Shown: piece by piece, positions 36,851-45,439 of the stretch
Position numbering within the stretch: position 1 is the first letter of the stretch
How the letters are laid out: each line of letters starts with the position of its first letter
From: Paracoccus homiensis
GTDB taxonomy: Bacteria; Pseudomonadota; Alphaproteobacteria; Rhodobacterales; Rhodobacteraceae
Length of the DNA stretch: 64,000 nucleotides
Reading direction: 5' to 3'
NCBI RefSeq assembly: GCF_900111675.1
Contig: NZ_FOHO01000003.1
Location: 186,001-250,000, forward strand
Program-made: the position numbers and the translations under genes
Notes under the pieces: generated by a model
The model's input: only the letters and a program-made list of their open reading frames with translations
Databases searched by the model: none
What the model was told of the DNA's origin: nothing

Positions 36851-37834
36851 ATGCAAAAACGACAATTGGGGCCGGACGGCCCGATGGTCGGCGCGGTCGC
36901 GCTGGGAACGATGAACTTCGTCGGCACCTATGGCGACACCACCCCCGAAGACGCGCTGCGCTGCATGTCCGCCTGTCTGGAAATGGGCGTGGACCATTTC
37001 GACAGCTCGAACATCTATGGCGCCGGCCGGGCCGAGGAACTGTTGTCCCGCTTTCTGAAGGATCACGGCGACCGCGTTGTTCTGGCCAGCAAATGCGGCA
37101 TCACCCGTCGCGCCGAACAGCCGTTCGACAATTCCGCCGCGCATATGCGCGAGGCGCTGGAAGGGTCGTTGCGGCGTCTGGGCGTGGATCACATCCATCT
37201 GTATTACCTGCACCGGCACGAGGTCGCGCGCCCGATCGAAGAGGTGATGGAAACGCTGCTGGCCTTCCGGGCCGAGGGCAAGATCGGCGCGATCGGCCTG
37301 TCCGAAGTGGCGCCCGCGACGTTTGAACGTGCGCAGGCGGTCGGACCGGTCGCGGCGGTTCAGTCGGAATATTCGCTTTGGACCCGTCAGGTCGAACTGG
37401 GGATGTTGCAGGCCACCGGGCGCAGTGGAACGGCGCTGGTCGGCTTCTCGCCGGTCGGTCGCGGGATCTTTGCGCGCGAACTGCCCGATCCGGCGACATT
37501 CGGGCAGAATGATCTGCGGCAGGGGATGCCCCGTTTTTCGCCCGAACACTGGCCGCATAACCTGAAACGGCTACAGGCCTTTCGCAGCTTTGCCGCCGAT
37601 CTGGGCGAAAGCCCGGCCACGCTGGCGATCGCATGGCTTCTGTCGCGTGGGCCGCAGGTGATCGCGCTGCCCGGTTCGCGCAGCATTGCGCATATGCAGG
37701 ACAATGCCCGTGGCGCGATGATCGACCTGAGCCCGCAGCATCTGGACCAGATCGAGGCCCTGCTGCCGATCGGTTGGGCACATGGTCCGCGCTATGGTGC
37801 GGCAATGTCGGTCGGCCCGCAGGCCTATTGTTGA
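36851..37834 (+). CDS. Aldo/keto reductase
   Basis: The 327-residue NADPH-dependent (alpha/beta)8 barrel has the catalytic tetrad of the family. Asp is in MGVDHFDSSNIYG, Tyr follows in SNIYGAG, Lys is in VVLASKCG and His is in LYYLHRHE. The C-terminal cofactor-binding region reads VIALPGSRSIAHMQDNA. It begins MQKRQLGPDGPMVGAVALGTM, typical of the AKR13/YajO-like group. The substrate is not predictable. It lies 75 bases after prfB and has no obvious operon partner except the secreted protein downstream. Confidence 0.9.
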   Translation: MQKRQLGPDGPMVGAVALGTMNFVGTYGDTTPEDALRCMSACLEMGVDHFDSSNIYGAGRAEELLSRFLKDHGDRVVLASKCGITRRAEQPFDNSAAHMREALEGSLRRLGVDHIHLYYLHRHEVARPIEEVMETLLAFRAEGKIGAIGLSEVAPATFERAQAVGPVAAVQSEYSLWTRQVELGMLQATGRSGTALVGFSPVGRGIFARELPDPATFGQNDLRQGMPRFSPEHWPHNLKRLQAFRSFAADLGESPATLAIAWLLSRGPQVIALPGSRSIAHMQDNARGAMIDLSPQHLDQIEALLPIGWAHGPRYGAAMSVGPQAYC

Positions 37835-37892
37835 AAACCGGTCCGCTGGGGCGCAGGATGGGAACGGAGTGGAAAACGGAAAGGGCAGGAAG

Positions 37893-38549
37893 ATGAAGTT
37901 TTCCGCAGCGTTCCTGATTGTGCCCGTCTTGCTGGGGGCGGGCGCGGCGCGGGCCGATACGGCGGCGGCGCGATGCGATATCTATCCGGCCGGGTCCGAT
38001 CATGCCACCGCGTCGCTGCCCTGCAGCTTTGGCCAGAGGCAGGGCAACATCACCATCACCCGCGAGGATGGGGTCACGATGGACCTGCGGCCCGATGGCG
38101 ATACGGTTGGCAACTTCCGCGATCAGCACGGCAACCGGGTCTATCGCAACAGCGGGCTGGGCGATGCGGGGGTGATTTTCCGCAGCCCGACCGAAAGCAT
38201 CTTTCTGTATTGGGATGCCGATGTCGGTCTGGCCGACCCAGACGGGTTTTCGACCGACGATTACGACGCCACCGCGACCCTGCGCTGTGGGCCGGTCGGG
38301 GCCGAACCGGCACATGCCTGCCCCGCCGGTGCCATGCGGATGGAGGACCGTCAGGCCTCGGTCACGGTTCGGGGCGTTGACGGGGCGCAGTTCACGCTGA
38401 ATTTCATGCGCGATGCCACGGATGACAGCTTCTATGTCAACGCGACATCTGGCCTGGCCGAGGGACGGTTGACCGACGATATCTGGCATGTGGTGATCGA
38501 TGGTCGCGCGGCCTACGAGGTTCCCTTGGCACTGATCGAGGGCGGCTGA
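37893..38549 (+). CDS. Secreted protein of unknown function
   Basis: I do not recognise the 218-residue product. It has a signal peptide (MKFSAAFLIVPVLLGAGAARA). The mature domain has four cysteines (RCDIYP, LPCSFG, LRCGP, HACPAG), likely two disulfides. Repeated beta-strand patterns such as NITITREDGVTMDLRPDGD and QASVTVRGVDGAQFTLNF suggest a duplicated beta-rich fold. That points to a periplasmic or extracellular location. ATG 37893 follows GGCAGGAAG. The gene sits between an aldo/keto reductase gene and a patatin-like phospholipase gene, 58 and 78 bases away. Confidence 0.75.
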   Translation: MKFSAAFLIVPVLLGAGAARADTAAARCDIYPAGSDHATASLPCSFGQRQGNITITREDGVTMDLRPDGDTVGNFRDQHGNRVYRNSGLGDAGVIFRSPTESIFLYWDADVGLADPDGFSTDDYDATATLRCGPVGAEPAHACPAGAMRMEDRQASVTVRGVDGAQFTLNFMRDATDDSFYVNATSGLAEGRLTDDIWHVVIDGRAAYEVPLALIEGG

Positions 38550-38627
38550 GCCTGTGGACGGGTTGCGCTGCGCTGCGGCAATGCCCATACCTGTCTTGTG
38601 CAGCCAGTCATGTGACAGGACCCGACC

Positions 38628-39695
38628 ATGCAGGATAAAAGCATCAACCTTGCACTTCAGGGGGGCGGCGCGCATGGCGCCTTTGCATGGGGCGTGCTGC
38701 ATCGGCTGCTGGATGAGAAATGGCTGCATATCGCGGCGATCAGCGGCACCTCGGCCGGGGCGCTGAATGGCGCGGCAGTCAAGGCCGGGCTGGCCCGCCA
38801 TGCCGGGATGCGCGGACGCCGCGCGGCGCAGACCAATCTGGATTGCCTGTGGCGCGAGGTCGGGCAGGCATCCGACAACAGCGTGGTGCGCTGGATGCAT
38901 TCGATGTTGCCCATGCCCCGCAGCCTGCACCGCGTCGCCGAGATGTTTTCGCCCGCTGCATGGCTGGACGGGCTGACGCGGGTCTTCAGCCCCTATGATT
39001 ACGGGCCGTTCTACACCAACACGTTGGGGCCGGTTCTGCGCGGGCTGCCTTACCCGGATTTCAGCAACACGCAGGGGCCGCGTCTGTTCGTGTCGGCGAC
39101 GAATGTGCGCACGGGCCGCATTCGCGTGTTCACCAATCATCAGGCAAGTGTCGAAGCGGTTCTGGCCTCGGCCTGCCTGCCCAACCTGTTCCGCTCGGTC
39201 GAGATACATGATCCGGATACCGGCCGCCGCGAGGCGTATTGGGATGGCGGATTTACCGGAAACCCGGCGCTGTTTCCCTTGTATGACAAGGCGTTGCCCC
39301 GCGACATCGTGATCGTGAACATCAACCCGCTGATGCGCGACGGCATCCCCAAGACGCCGGTCGAGATTTCGGACCGGGTGAACGAGATCAGCTTCAACAG
39401 CACCCTGATGTCGGAATTGCGGGCGATCAATTTCGTCAAGCGCCTGTTCGCCGAGGGTCGGATGCAGAACCGCCCGATGAAGAACCCGCTGATCCACATG
39501 ATCCTGGATGATACGCTGATGAACGACCTTAGCGCGCGGTCGAAGGTCATGCCCGGTCCCGGTCTGCTGGAGCGCATGAAAGAGGCGGGGCAGGTGGCCG
39601 CCGACAGTTTCATCGAACAGCATGCCGATGCGTTGAACCGTCAGGATACGGTCGATCTGGCCGAATTGTTCGTGGGTTCGGGGATCGTCGGATAG
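38628..39695 (+). CDS. Patatin-like phospholipase
   Basis: This 355-residue protein is a patatin-family lipid acyl hydrolase. The oxyanion motif LALQGGGAHGAFAWGVL is at residues 8-24 and the nucleophile serine S42 is in GTSAG. The catalytic aspartate is in WDGGFTGNP near residue 205, completing the Ser-Asp dyad. No signal peptide is present, so it would act in the cytoplasm or at the inner membrane. Substrate and role (lipid turnover or storage granule) are open. The last 55 bases overlap the convergent DUF502 gene. Confidence 0.9.
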   Translation: MQDKSINLALQGGGAHGAFAWGVLHRLLDEKWLHIAAISGTSAGALNGAAVKAGLARHAGMRGRRAAQTNLDCLWREVGQASDNSVVRWMHSMLPMPRSLHRVAEMFSPAAWLDGLTRVFSPYDYGPFYTNTLGPVLRGLPYPDFSNTQGPRLFVSATNVRTGRIRVFTNHQASVEAVLASACLPNLFRSVEIHDPDTGRREAYWDGGFTGNPALFPLYDKALPRDIVIVNINPLMRDGIPKTPVEISDRVNEISFNSTLMSELRAINFVKRLFAEGRMQNRPMKNPLIHMILDDTLMNDLSARSKVMPGPGLLERMKEAGQVAADSFIEQHADALNRQDTVDLAELFVGSGIVG

Positions 39696-40339
39696 ACCAG
39701 CCCGGCCGAGATCACCAGCTTGGCCGCATCCTCGACGCTCATGTCCAGAAAAGTGACCTCGTCGCGCGGGGCGTAGATCAGAAAGCCCGAGGTCGGGTTG
39801 GGCGTCGTCGGCACGAAGACCGCGATCAGATCCTGCGCGCTGCGGGCCAGCACCTCGCCCTTGGCGGGGCCGGCGACGAACCCCACCGCCCACAGGCCGG
39901 GGCGCGGATACTGGATCATGCAGGCGCGGTCGAAACGGGCCTCGTCCTGCGACAGGATGGTTTCGGCGATCTGTTTCAACGCGCCATAGACCGACCGCAC
40001 GATCGGCATCCGCGCCACGATGCGTTCGCCCGCCCGCAGCATGGCCCGCCCGAACCAGCCCTTGGCAAGCCAGCCGATCAGAACCGTGAACATCAGGAAA
40101 AAGACGACCCCGATGCCGCGAAAGTCGATGCCGATATATTGCTCGGGTCGCCAGCGGGCGGGAACGATGGGCAAGACCCAGCTGTCCATCCAGCCGGTCA
40201 GCGTCCAGATCAGCCAGACGGTGATGCCGATCGGCGCGATGACCACCAGCCCGGCCAGAAAGTTCGAGCGCAGCAGCCCCAATGCGCCGGGACGGCGGGG
40301 CGGCAGGATCGGGCTGGGGTCTGTGTCCGGGGCGCGCAT
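39641..40339 (-). CDS. DUF502 membrane protein
   Basis: The 232-residue product has two N-terminal hydrophobic helices (FLAGLVVIAPIGITVWLIWTL and IGVVFFLMFTVLIGWLA). The soluble domain after them has the conserved features MPIVRSVYGALKQIAETIL, VFVPTTPNPTSGFLIYAP and SVEDAAKLVISAGLV. This is DUF502, a membrane protein family widespread in bacteria and of unknown function. ATG 40339 gives the normal N-terminus. Its 3' end overlaps the patatin gene by 55 bases, and psuG ends 35 bases upstream on the same strand. Confidence 0.88.
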   Translation of the reverse strand: MRAPDTDPSPILPPRRPGALGLLRSNFLAGLVVIAPIGITVWLIWTLTGWMDSWVLPIVPARWRPEQYIGIDFRGIGVVFFLMFTVLIGWLAKGWFGRAMLRAGERIVARMPIVRSVYGALKQIAETILSQDEARFDRACMIQYPRPGLWAVGFVAGPAKGEVLARSAQDLIAVFVPTTPNPTSGFLIYAPRDEVTFLDMSVEDAAKLVISAGLVYPTIPEPTNNSARSTVS

Positions 40340-40373
40340 GGTTCGGATTGGAACAGCGCGCGCCCCATGTTCG

Positions 40374-41294
40374 TCAAGCGGCTTTTGCCATCTTCGCGGC
40401 GATTTCCGCCGCCAGTCGCGCATTGTTCAACACCAGCGCGATATTGGATTGCAGCGACCGGCCTTCGGTCAGTTCGAAGATGCGCTGCAGCAGGAAAGGC
40501 GTCACCGATTTGGCGGCGATCTTCTGGTCCTCGGCCTCGGCCAGGGCCTGTTCGATCACCGGCATGATCTCGGACCGCGCGATTTCGGCCTCGACCGGGA
40601 TCGGGTTCGCGATCAGCTGGCCACCTTTCAGGCCAAGTGCGGCACGCATATCGGCGGCGGCGGCGATCTGGTCGGGGCTGTCCATGCGCAGGGGCGCGCT
40701 GATGCCGCTGCTGCGCGACCAGAAGGCGGGCAATTCGTCCTGCCCATAGGCGATGACCGGAACCCCCAGCGTTTCCAGAACCTCCCAGGTTTTCGGCAGG
40801 TCCAGGATCGCCTTTGCGCCCGCCGCGACGACCGTCACCGGCGTCTGTGCCAGTTCCTGAAGATCGGCCGAGATGTCAAAGCTGTTTTCGGCACCGCGAT
40901 GAACGCCGCCGATGCCGCCGGTCGCAAAGACGCGGATACCGGCCAGATGGGCGCAGATCATGGTCGCCGCCACGGTGGTCGCGCCGGTGCGGCCATTGGC
41001 GATACAGACGGCCAGATCGGCGCGGCTCAGCTTCATCGCCTGTTCGGGCGGCGTCTGCGCCAGCGCCTGCAGCGTGTCGGGCGTCAGGCCGACATGGATC
41101 TGGCCGCCCATGATGGCGATGGTCGCGGGCACTGCGCCGCCACGGCGGATCACGTCCTCGACCTCGCGGGCCATTTCAAGGTTCTGGGGATAGGGCATCC
41201 CGTGGGTGATGATCGTCGATTCCAGCGCGACGACGGGCTGACCATCCTTCAGTGCCTGTGCGACTTCGGGCGAATAGGTCAGGGGGGCGGTCAT
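40374..41294 (-). CDS. psuG: Pseudouridine-5'-phosphate glycosidase
   Basis: PsuG cleaves pseudouridine 5'-phosphate to uracil and ribose 5-phosphate, recycling the modified nucleoside. The 306-residue product has VALESTIITHGMPYPQN near residue 22. The strongly conserved block FATGGIGGVHRGAENSFDISADLQEL and the segment LIANPIP are also present. Its start overlaps the kinase stop by ATGA. The pair of kinase and glycosidase makes the complete two-step pseudouridine degradation path, here preceded by an ArsR-type regulator. Confidence 0.95.
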   Translation of the reverse strand: MTAPLTYSPEVAQALKDGQPVVALESTIITHGMPYPQNLEMAREVEDVIRRGGAVPATIAIMGGQIHVGLTPDTLQALAQTPPEQAMKLSRADLAVCIANGRTGATTVAATMICAHLAGIRVFATGGIGGVHRGAENSFDISADLQELAQTPVTVVAAGAKAILDLPKTWEVLETLGVPVIAYGQDELPAFWSRSSGISAPLRMDSPDQIAAAADMRAALGLKGGQLIANPIPVEAEIARSEIMPVIEQALAEAEDQKIAAKSVTPFLLQRIFELTEGRSLQSNIALVLNNARLAAEIAAKMAKAA

Positions 41295-42172
41295 GGAACA
41301 TCCTTTCCGGAAACATGCGCGGCCGAGGATTCCACGGCCTGACGCAACGCCGCATCGCGCGGCTGGTTCTGCAATTCAGCCGCCAGATGGGCGGCAAGGA
41401 AACAATCGCCCGCACCGGTCACCCGCGCGATGGTCACGGGGGGCGGGGCGAAGGTGATGGTGGGCTGGCCGACGCTGGCATCGGCGGCGGGGTGGGGCCC
41501 GTCCGTGACCAGAACGCGGGCAGCGCCGCGCGCCACAACGGCCTCGGCCGCGCTGGCGGCATCGGGGCAGGCGCGCCCGGCAAGGATCTCGGCCTCAAGG
41601 CGGTTCAGGTAGAAACAGCCGCGCCGCGCGGCGATCAGCGGCTCCAGCCGTTCGGCCTTGCCGGGGCTGGCGGGCACGACGCGCAGATCGGCGCGGGCAA
41701 GGCGGGGATCGCGGGCGATCACGCCCAGAAGTCCCTCGGTCAGGTTGCCGTCCAGAACGACCGGCGCCGTCCAGCCCGACAGATCGGCGGACAGGGGCGC
41801 AAGGATACGGTCGCCCGCGTCCTCCAGGCTGTGTGCATCGGCGATGGCCGCGATCAGCCCTTCGCTGTCCTCGATGCCCATGTAGCAATCGGTGGGCAGG
41901 CCGGTGTCGCGGGTCAGATGTTCGCAATCGACGCCCAGACGCTGAGCCTCGGCCACCAGCGCCTCGCCCTCTGAATCCTGACCGACGGCTGACAGCACCG
42001 CGGGCCGCAGGCCCCAGCGGGCCGCCGCGATCGCCACGTTCAGCGCCACGCCGCCCGGAATATGGCGGATGCGCCCCGGTACATCGGCACCCGGCGCCAT
42101 CCGGCGCGGGGCGCGGCCGATCACGTCCCAAAGCATGGCGCCGATGCACAGAATGTCGGGGCGTTGGGTCAT
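41291..42172 (-). CDS. psuK: PfkB-family kinase, probable pseudouridine kinase
   Basis: The 293-residue ribokinase-fold protein has IPGGVALNVAIAAARWG near residue 38, and the catalytic GAGDCFLAAHLAAEL with the base aspartate near residue 253. Its position directly upstream of psuG, overlapping by four bases, identifies it as the kinase that makes pseudouridine 5'-phosphate. Sequence alone would allow another nucleoside or sugar. It also overlaps the ArsR gene by four bases, so the three genes form one tightly coupled operon. Confidence 0.9.
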   Translation of the reverse strand: MTQRPDILCIGAMLWDVIGRAPRRMAPGADVPGRIRHIPGGVALNVAIAAARWGLRPAVLSAVGQDSEGEALVAEAQRLGVDCEHLTRDTGLPTDCYMGIEDSEGLIAAIADAHSLEDAGDRILAPLSADLSGWTAPVVLDGNLTEGLLGVIARDPRLARADLRVVPASPGKAERLEPLIAARRGCFYLNRLEAEILAGRACPDAASAAEAVVARGAARVLVTDGPHPAADASVGQPTITFAPPPVTIARVTGAGDCFLAAHLAAELQNQPRDAALRQAVESSAAHVSGKDVP

Positions 42173-42516
42173 TCGTCAGTCCATTCTTTCATCTGCGCGT
42201 TCAGGAAACGCTCGAAATCGTCCAGGTCGACCGGGTCGAACTGTCCGAACCCCTGCATCCAGACCGAGGCCGCGCGCATCCCCTCGGGGTCCAGCATGCA
42301 CCAGGTGATCCGGCCGCGCCGTTCCTGACGGATCAGGCCCGCCGCCGCAAGCACCGAAAGATGTTTCGAAATCGCGGCCAGGCTCATCTGGAAGGGCGCG
42401 GCGACATCGCTGACGGCCATGTCGTCTTCCAGCAGCATGGACAGCACCCGCCGCCGCGTCGGATCGGCAAGCGCGGCAAAGATCAGGTCAAGCCGGTCGG
42501 GCGGCAGCGCAGGCAT
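42169..42516 (-). CDS. ArsR/SmtB-family transcriptional regulator, first gene of the psu operon
   Basis: The 115-residue winged-helix protein has the family core LIFAALADPTRRRVLSMLLE and the recognition region MSLAAISKHLSVLAAAGLIRQERRGRITWCML. The metal-binding cysteine pairs of ArsR, SmtB or CadC are missing; the only cysteine is in WCML. A ligand other than metal, or none, is therefore likely. ATG 42516 follows AGAGG. Its stop overlaps psuK by four bases. The gene order arsR-psuK-psuG suggests that it controls pseudouridine salvage and its own synthesis; that is inference. Confidence 0.88.
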   Translation of the reverse strand: MPALPPDRLDLIFAALADPTRRRVLSMLLEDDMAVSDVAAPFQMSLAAISKHLSVLAAAGLIRQERRGRITWCMLDPEGMRAASVWMQGFGQFDPVDLDDFERFLNAQMKEWTDE

Positions 42517-42665
42517 CGGTCCTCTTTCACGCCGGAAGGTCGGGCAATGGTCAACTGGAAGGTTGAATAATGCCGATGGCGTCGGGGCAATGCAACCTGA
42601 TAGCACGCGATGGGTGGATTTGAAAATTAAGCCTTTACAATGACTTGTGTTCGGTGTGGCAAAGC

Positions 42666-42694
42666 TTGACTTGCGGGGCGTTCCACCATAGACA
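42666..42694 (+). promoter_or_regulatory. Candidate promoter of the atp (F0) operon
   Basis: TTGACT (42666-42671), a 17-base spacer and TAGACA (42689-42694) lie about 30 bases upstream of atpI. This fits a sigma-70 promoter for a highly expressed operon. The region is shared with the divergent psu operon. Confidence 0.5.
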
Positions 42695-42724
42695 CCGCCC
42701 CGAGCGATAACGGGGGCGTGACAG

Positions 42725-43072
42725 ATGGCCGAGGGGCCCCGGAACGGCAGTGACAGGCATCAAGACGATGCCCGCTTGCGCGATCTGGAGGACCGGCTGT
42801 CGAAAATGACCCCAAAGCCAGAGGTTCGCGGACCGATGGCGGGCTATGACAAGGCGCATGTCGCCTGGCGCATGGTCACCGAGATCGTGGCAGGCATTCT
42901 GCTGGGCTGCGGGATCGGATACGGCCTGGATTATCTGTTCGGCACGAAGCCGTTCCTGATGATCCTGTTTATTTTTGTGGGCTTCGCGGCCGGCATCAAG
43001 ACGATGATGCGCACCGCGGCCGAACTGGGCAGCACCCCCGGCGACAAGCCGGAGACCGACGAGAGGGATTGA
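42725..43072 (+). CDS. atpI: ATP synthase protein I (AtpI)
   Basis: AtpI is a small membrane protein thought to help assemble the c-ring. The 115-residue product has a charged N-terminus, then two hydrophobic helices ([23 protein letters not shown] and [19 protein letters not shown]) and an acidic tail. It is first in the atpI-B-E-X-F order typical of Rhodobacteraceae, where F0 and F1 genes are in separate operons. Its stop is 2 bases before the atpB GTG. Confidence 0.92.
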   Translation: MAEGPRNGSDRHQDDARLRDLEDRLSKMTPKPEVRGPMAGYDKAHVAWRMVTEIVAGILLGCGIGYGLDYLFGTKPFLMILFIFVGFAAGIKTMMRTAAELGSTPGDKPETDERD

Positions 43073-43074
43073 CC

Positions 43075-43827
43075 GTGGCGACCGAAGCGGAACAAGCAAC
43101 CGGCCTGACCTTCCACCCGATGGATCAGTTCATCGTCAAGCCGCTGTTCGGCGCGGGTGAGGTGCATTGGTACACCCCGACCAACGTGACACTTTGGATG
43201 GCTGTCGTGGCACTGGCCATCATCGCGCTGCTGGTCATGGGCACCCGTGGCCGCGCCATCGTTCCGAACCGCGCCCAGTCGGTTGCCGAGCTGTCCTATG
43301 GCATGGTCCACAAGATGATCGAGGACATCGCCGGCAAGGAAGGTCTGAAATACTTCCCCTATATCATGACGCTGTTCATGTTCATCGTCTTCTCGAACTT
43401 TGCGGGTCTGCTGCCCAAGGCGTTCACCGTCACCTCGCATATCGCGGTGACCGGCGTTCTGGCGCTGGCGGTCTTCATCAGCGTGACGGCGATCGGCTTC
43501 ATCAAGAACGGCGCGCATTTCCTTGACCTGTTCTGGGTCCGCTCGGCCCCTCTGGCGATCCGCCCGGTTCTGGCCGTGATCGAGGTCATCTCGTATTTCG
43601 TGCGCCCGGTCAGCCATTCCATTCGTCTTGCAGGCAACATGATCGCCGGCCACGCCGTGATCAAGGTGTTCGCTGGCTTCGCCGCCATCGCCGCCGTTGC
43701 TCCTGTTTCGATCCTGGCTGTCGTCGGCATGTATGCCTTCGAGATCCTCGTGGCCTTCATCCAGGCCTATGTGTTTACCATCCTGACCTGCGTCTACCTG
43801 AAAGACGCGCTGCATCCCTCGCACTAA
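43075..43827 (+). CDS. atpB: F0 ATP synthase subunit a
   Basis: Subunit a forms the two proton half-channels next to the c-ring. The 250-residue membrane protein contains the essential arginine in [19 protein letters not shown] and the C-terminal [19 protein letters not shown] use GTG at 43075 because GAGAGGG lies 7 bases upstream and the protein then starts [19 protein letters not shown]. The in-frame TTG at 43069 is too close to that site. It is co-transcribed with atpI and atpE. Confidence 0.96.
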   Translation: MATEAEQATGLTFHPMDQFIVKPLFGAGEVHWYTPTNVTLWMAVVALAIIALLVMGTRGRAIVPNRAQSVAELSYGMVHKMIEDIAGKEGLKYFPYIMTLFMFIVFSNFAGLLPKAFTVTSHIAVTGVLALAVFISVTAIGFIKNGAHFLDLFWVRSAPLAIRPVLAVIEVISYFVRPVSHSIRLAGNMIAGHAVIKVFAGFAAIAAVAPVSILAVVGMYAFEILVAFIQAYVFTILTCVYLKDALHPSH

Positions 43828-43891
43828 GCGGGCGCAGCGTCAGGATCATCTTCACCCGAATTCCAAACTTCCAACCGCAAGGAGTATCATC

Positions 43892-44128
43892 ATGGAAGGC
43901 AATATCGGAGAACTGGGCCAGTACATCGGCGTCGGCCTGACCGCCATCGGCATGGGCGGGGCAGCTATCGGTGTGGGCAACGTTGCCGGCAACTTCCTGT
44001 CGGGCGCCCTGCGCAACCCGTCGGCCGCCGCTGGTCAGACCGCCACGCTGTTCATCGGCATGGCCTTCGCAGAAGCTCTGGGGATCTTCTCGTTCCTCGT
44101 CGCGCTTCTGCTGATGTTCGCAGTCTGA
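43892..44128 (+). CDS. atpE: F0 ATP synthase subunit c
   Basis: Subunit c forms the rotor ring and carries protons. The 78-residue hairpin has the loop [10 protein letters not shown] between two helices, and the proton-carrying glutamate E61 in [11 protein letters not shown]. The glycine-rich first helix [21 protein letters not shown] has the usual packing motif. A strong AAGGAG site precedes the ATG, consistent with the high copy number of c. No Na+-binding signature (extra Gln/Glu in helix 1) is obvious, so H+ coupling is expected. Confidence 0.97.
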   Translation: MEGNIGELGQYIGVGLTAIGMGGAAIGVGNVAGNFLSGALRNPSAAAGQTATLFIGMAFAEALGIFSFLVALLLMFAV

Positions 44129-44204
44129 TCCCACGCCATCCTTGCGGCGGGGTGGGGCATATCGCTCCGCCCCTTCGTATCCTGAGAGGCCAATGGGGTA
44201 GGAC

Positions 44205-44801
44205 ATGATCAGCCTGTTGCAAGAGGCCGCCCACAGCGTGGCCGAACATACCGAAGCGGCCGCCGCCCATGGTGCGGACGCGGCCGGTCACGCGGCGGAA
44301 TCTGCGGGCTTGCCGCAGCTTGACGTCACCACCTTTGCGAACCAGATCTTCTGGCTCGTCGTCACCATGCTGGTGCTGTATTGGGTGTTGTCCAAGGTCG
44401 CGCTGCCCCGGATCGCCGCTGTCATCTCGGACCGTCAGGGTGCCATTTCCGGCGATCTGATGGCCGCAGAAGAATTCAAACAAAAAGCCCGCGAGGCCGA
44501 GGCCGCCTATGACAAGGCGCTGGCCGATGCCCGCAGCGAGGCGAACAAGATCGTGGCCGCGAACCGCGCCGAGATCCAGAAAGAACTGGATGCCGCCATC
44601 GCCAAGGCCGATGCCGAAATCGCTGCCCGCGCAGCGGAATCGGAAAAGCGCATCTCGGAAATCCGGGCATCCGCTGCATCGGACGCCCGCGAGGTCGCCC
44701 GCGACGTGACCGCCGAACTGGTCAGCAGCTTTGGCGGCAACGCCGACGCGGCCGCCGTGGATCAGGCTGTCGACAGCCGCATGAAGGGGGCTTTGCAATG
44801 A
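44205..44801 (+). CDS. atpX: F0 ATP synthase subunit b'
   Basis: b' pairs with b to form the peripheral stalk in photosynthetic and related Alphaproteobacteria. The 198-residue product has one membrane helix ([25 protein letters not shown], about residues 44-68) and a long Ala/Glu/Lys-rich coiled coil. An unusual Ala/His/Glu-rich segment of about 40 residues precedes the helix ([20 protein letters not shown]). Its stop overlaps the b subunit start by ATGA. The duplicated b gene supports assignment to Rhodobacteraceae-like organisms. Confidence 0.94.
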   Translation: MISLLQEAAHSVAEHTEAAAAHGADAAGHAAESAGLPQLDVTTFANQIFWLVVTMLVLYWVLSKVALPRIAAVISDRQGAISGDLMAAEEFKQKAREAEAAYDKALADARSEANKIVAANRAEIQKELDAAIAKADAEIAARAAESEKRISEIRASAASDAREVARDVTAELVSSFGGNADAAAVDQAVDSRMKGALQ

Positions 44802-45361
44802 ACCGGATCGCTGCCATCGCACTGACCCTGCTGGGCGCGGCCGGTCCTGCCGCCGCGGCCTCGGGTCCGTTCTTCTCGCTCGGCAACACCGATTTCATCG
44901 TGTTGATCGCGTTCATCGTCTTTATCGGCGTGCTGGTCTATTTCAAGGTTCCGGCCCTGATCGGCGGCATGCTGGACAAGCGCGCCGAAGGCATCCGCAG
45001 CGATCTGGACGAAGCCAAGCGCCTGCGCGAAGAAGCGCAGGAAATCTATGCCAGCTATGAACGTCGTCAGCGCGAGGTGAAAACCCAGGCTGATGAGATC
45101 GTGGCCAATGCCAAGCGTGACGCCGAAGCCCAGGCCGCCAAGGCACAGGACGATCTGAAAACCTCGATCGAGCGTCGCCTTCAGGCCGCCGAGGATCAGA
45201 TCGCCAGCGCCGAAAAGGATGCCGTGCGCGCCGTTCGCGACCGCGCCGTGCAGACCGCGATTGCCGCTGCGACCGAACTTCTGGCCGCTCAGGTCAAGGG
45301 CGGTCAACGCTCGGCCGGCATCGACGAAGCCATTTCGGACGTGGAAACGCGGCTGAACTGA
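44798..45361 (+). CDS. atpF: F0 ATP synthase subunit b
   Basis: The 187-residue product has an N-terminal hydrophobic leader ([18 protein letters not shown]). A membrane helix ([23 protein letters not shown]) and a long coiled coil follow, the latter with [31 protein letters not shown]. It is the second stator stalk subunit and binds delta of F1. The leader before the membrane helix may be cleaved, as suspected for some alphaproteobacterial b subunits. It is the last gene of the F0 operon; a strong terminator follows after 25 bases. Confidence 0.95.
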   Translation: MNRIAAIALTLLGAAGPAAAASGPFFSLGNTDFIVLIAFIVFIGVLVYFKVPALIGGMLDKRAEGIRSDLDEAKRLREEAQEIYASYERRQREVKTQADEIVANAKRDAEAQAAKAQDDLKTSIERRLQAAEDQIASAEKDAVRAVRDRAVQTAIAAATELLAAQVKGGQRSAGIDEAISDVETRLN

Positions 45362-45386
45362 TCACCGTGATCCGGCAAGGTTCTGA

Positions 45387-45416
45387 AACCCCCGTCCGCA
45401 AGGGCGGGGGTTTTTT
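45387..45416 (+). terminator. Intrinsic terminator of the F0 operon
   Basis: AACCCCCGTCC pairs with GGGCGGGGGTT around a GCAA tetraloop (one T-G pair), followed by a T run (45411-45416). This is a strong rho-independent terminator 25 bases after atpF. Confidence 0.88.
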
Positions 45417-45439
45417 CTGTCCGGTCCCAATGCCGCGCG

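Noticed and set aside
37101..39893. A 930-codon open frame on the minus strand
   Set aside because: It runs antisense to three well-supported plus-strand genes (aldo/keto reductase, secreted protein, patatin). It is low-complexity Arg/Gly/His-rich, as expected of a shadow in high-GC DNA.
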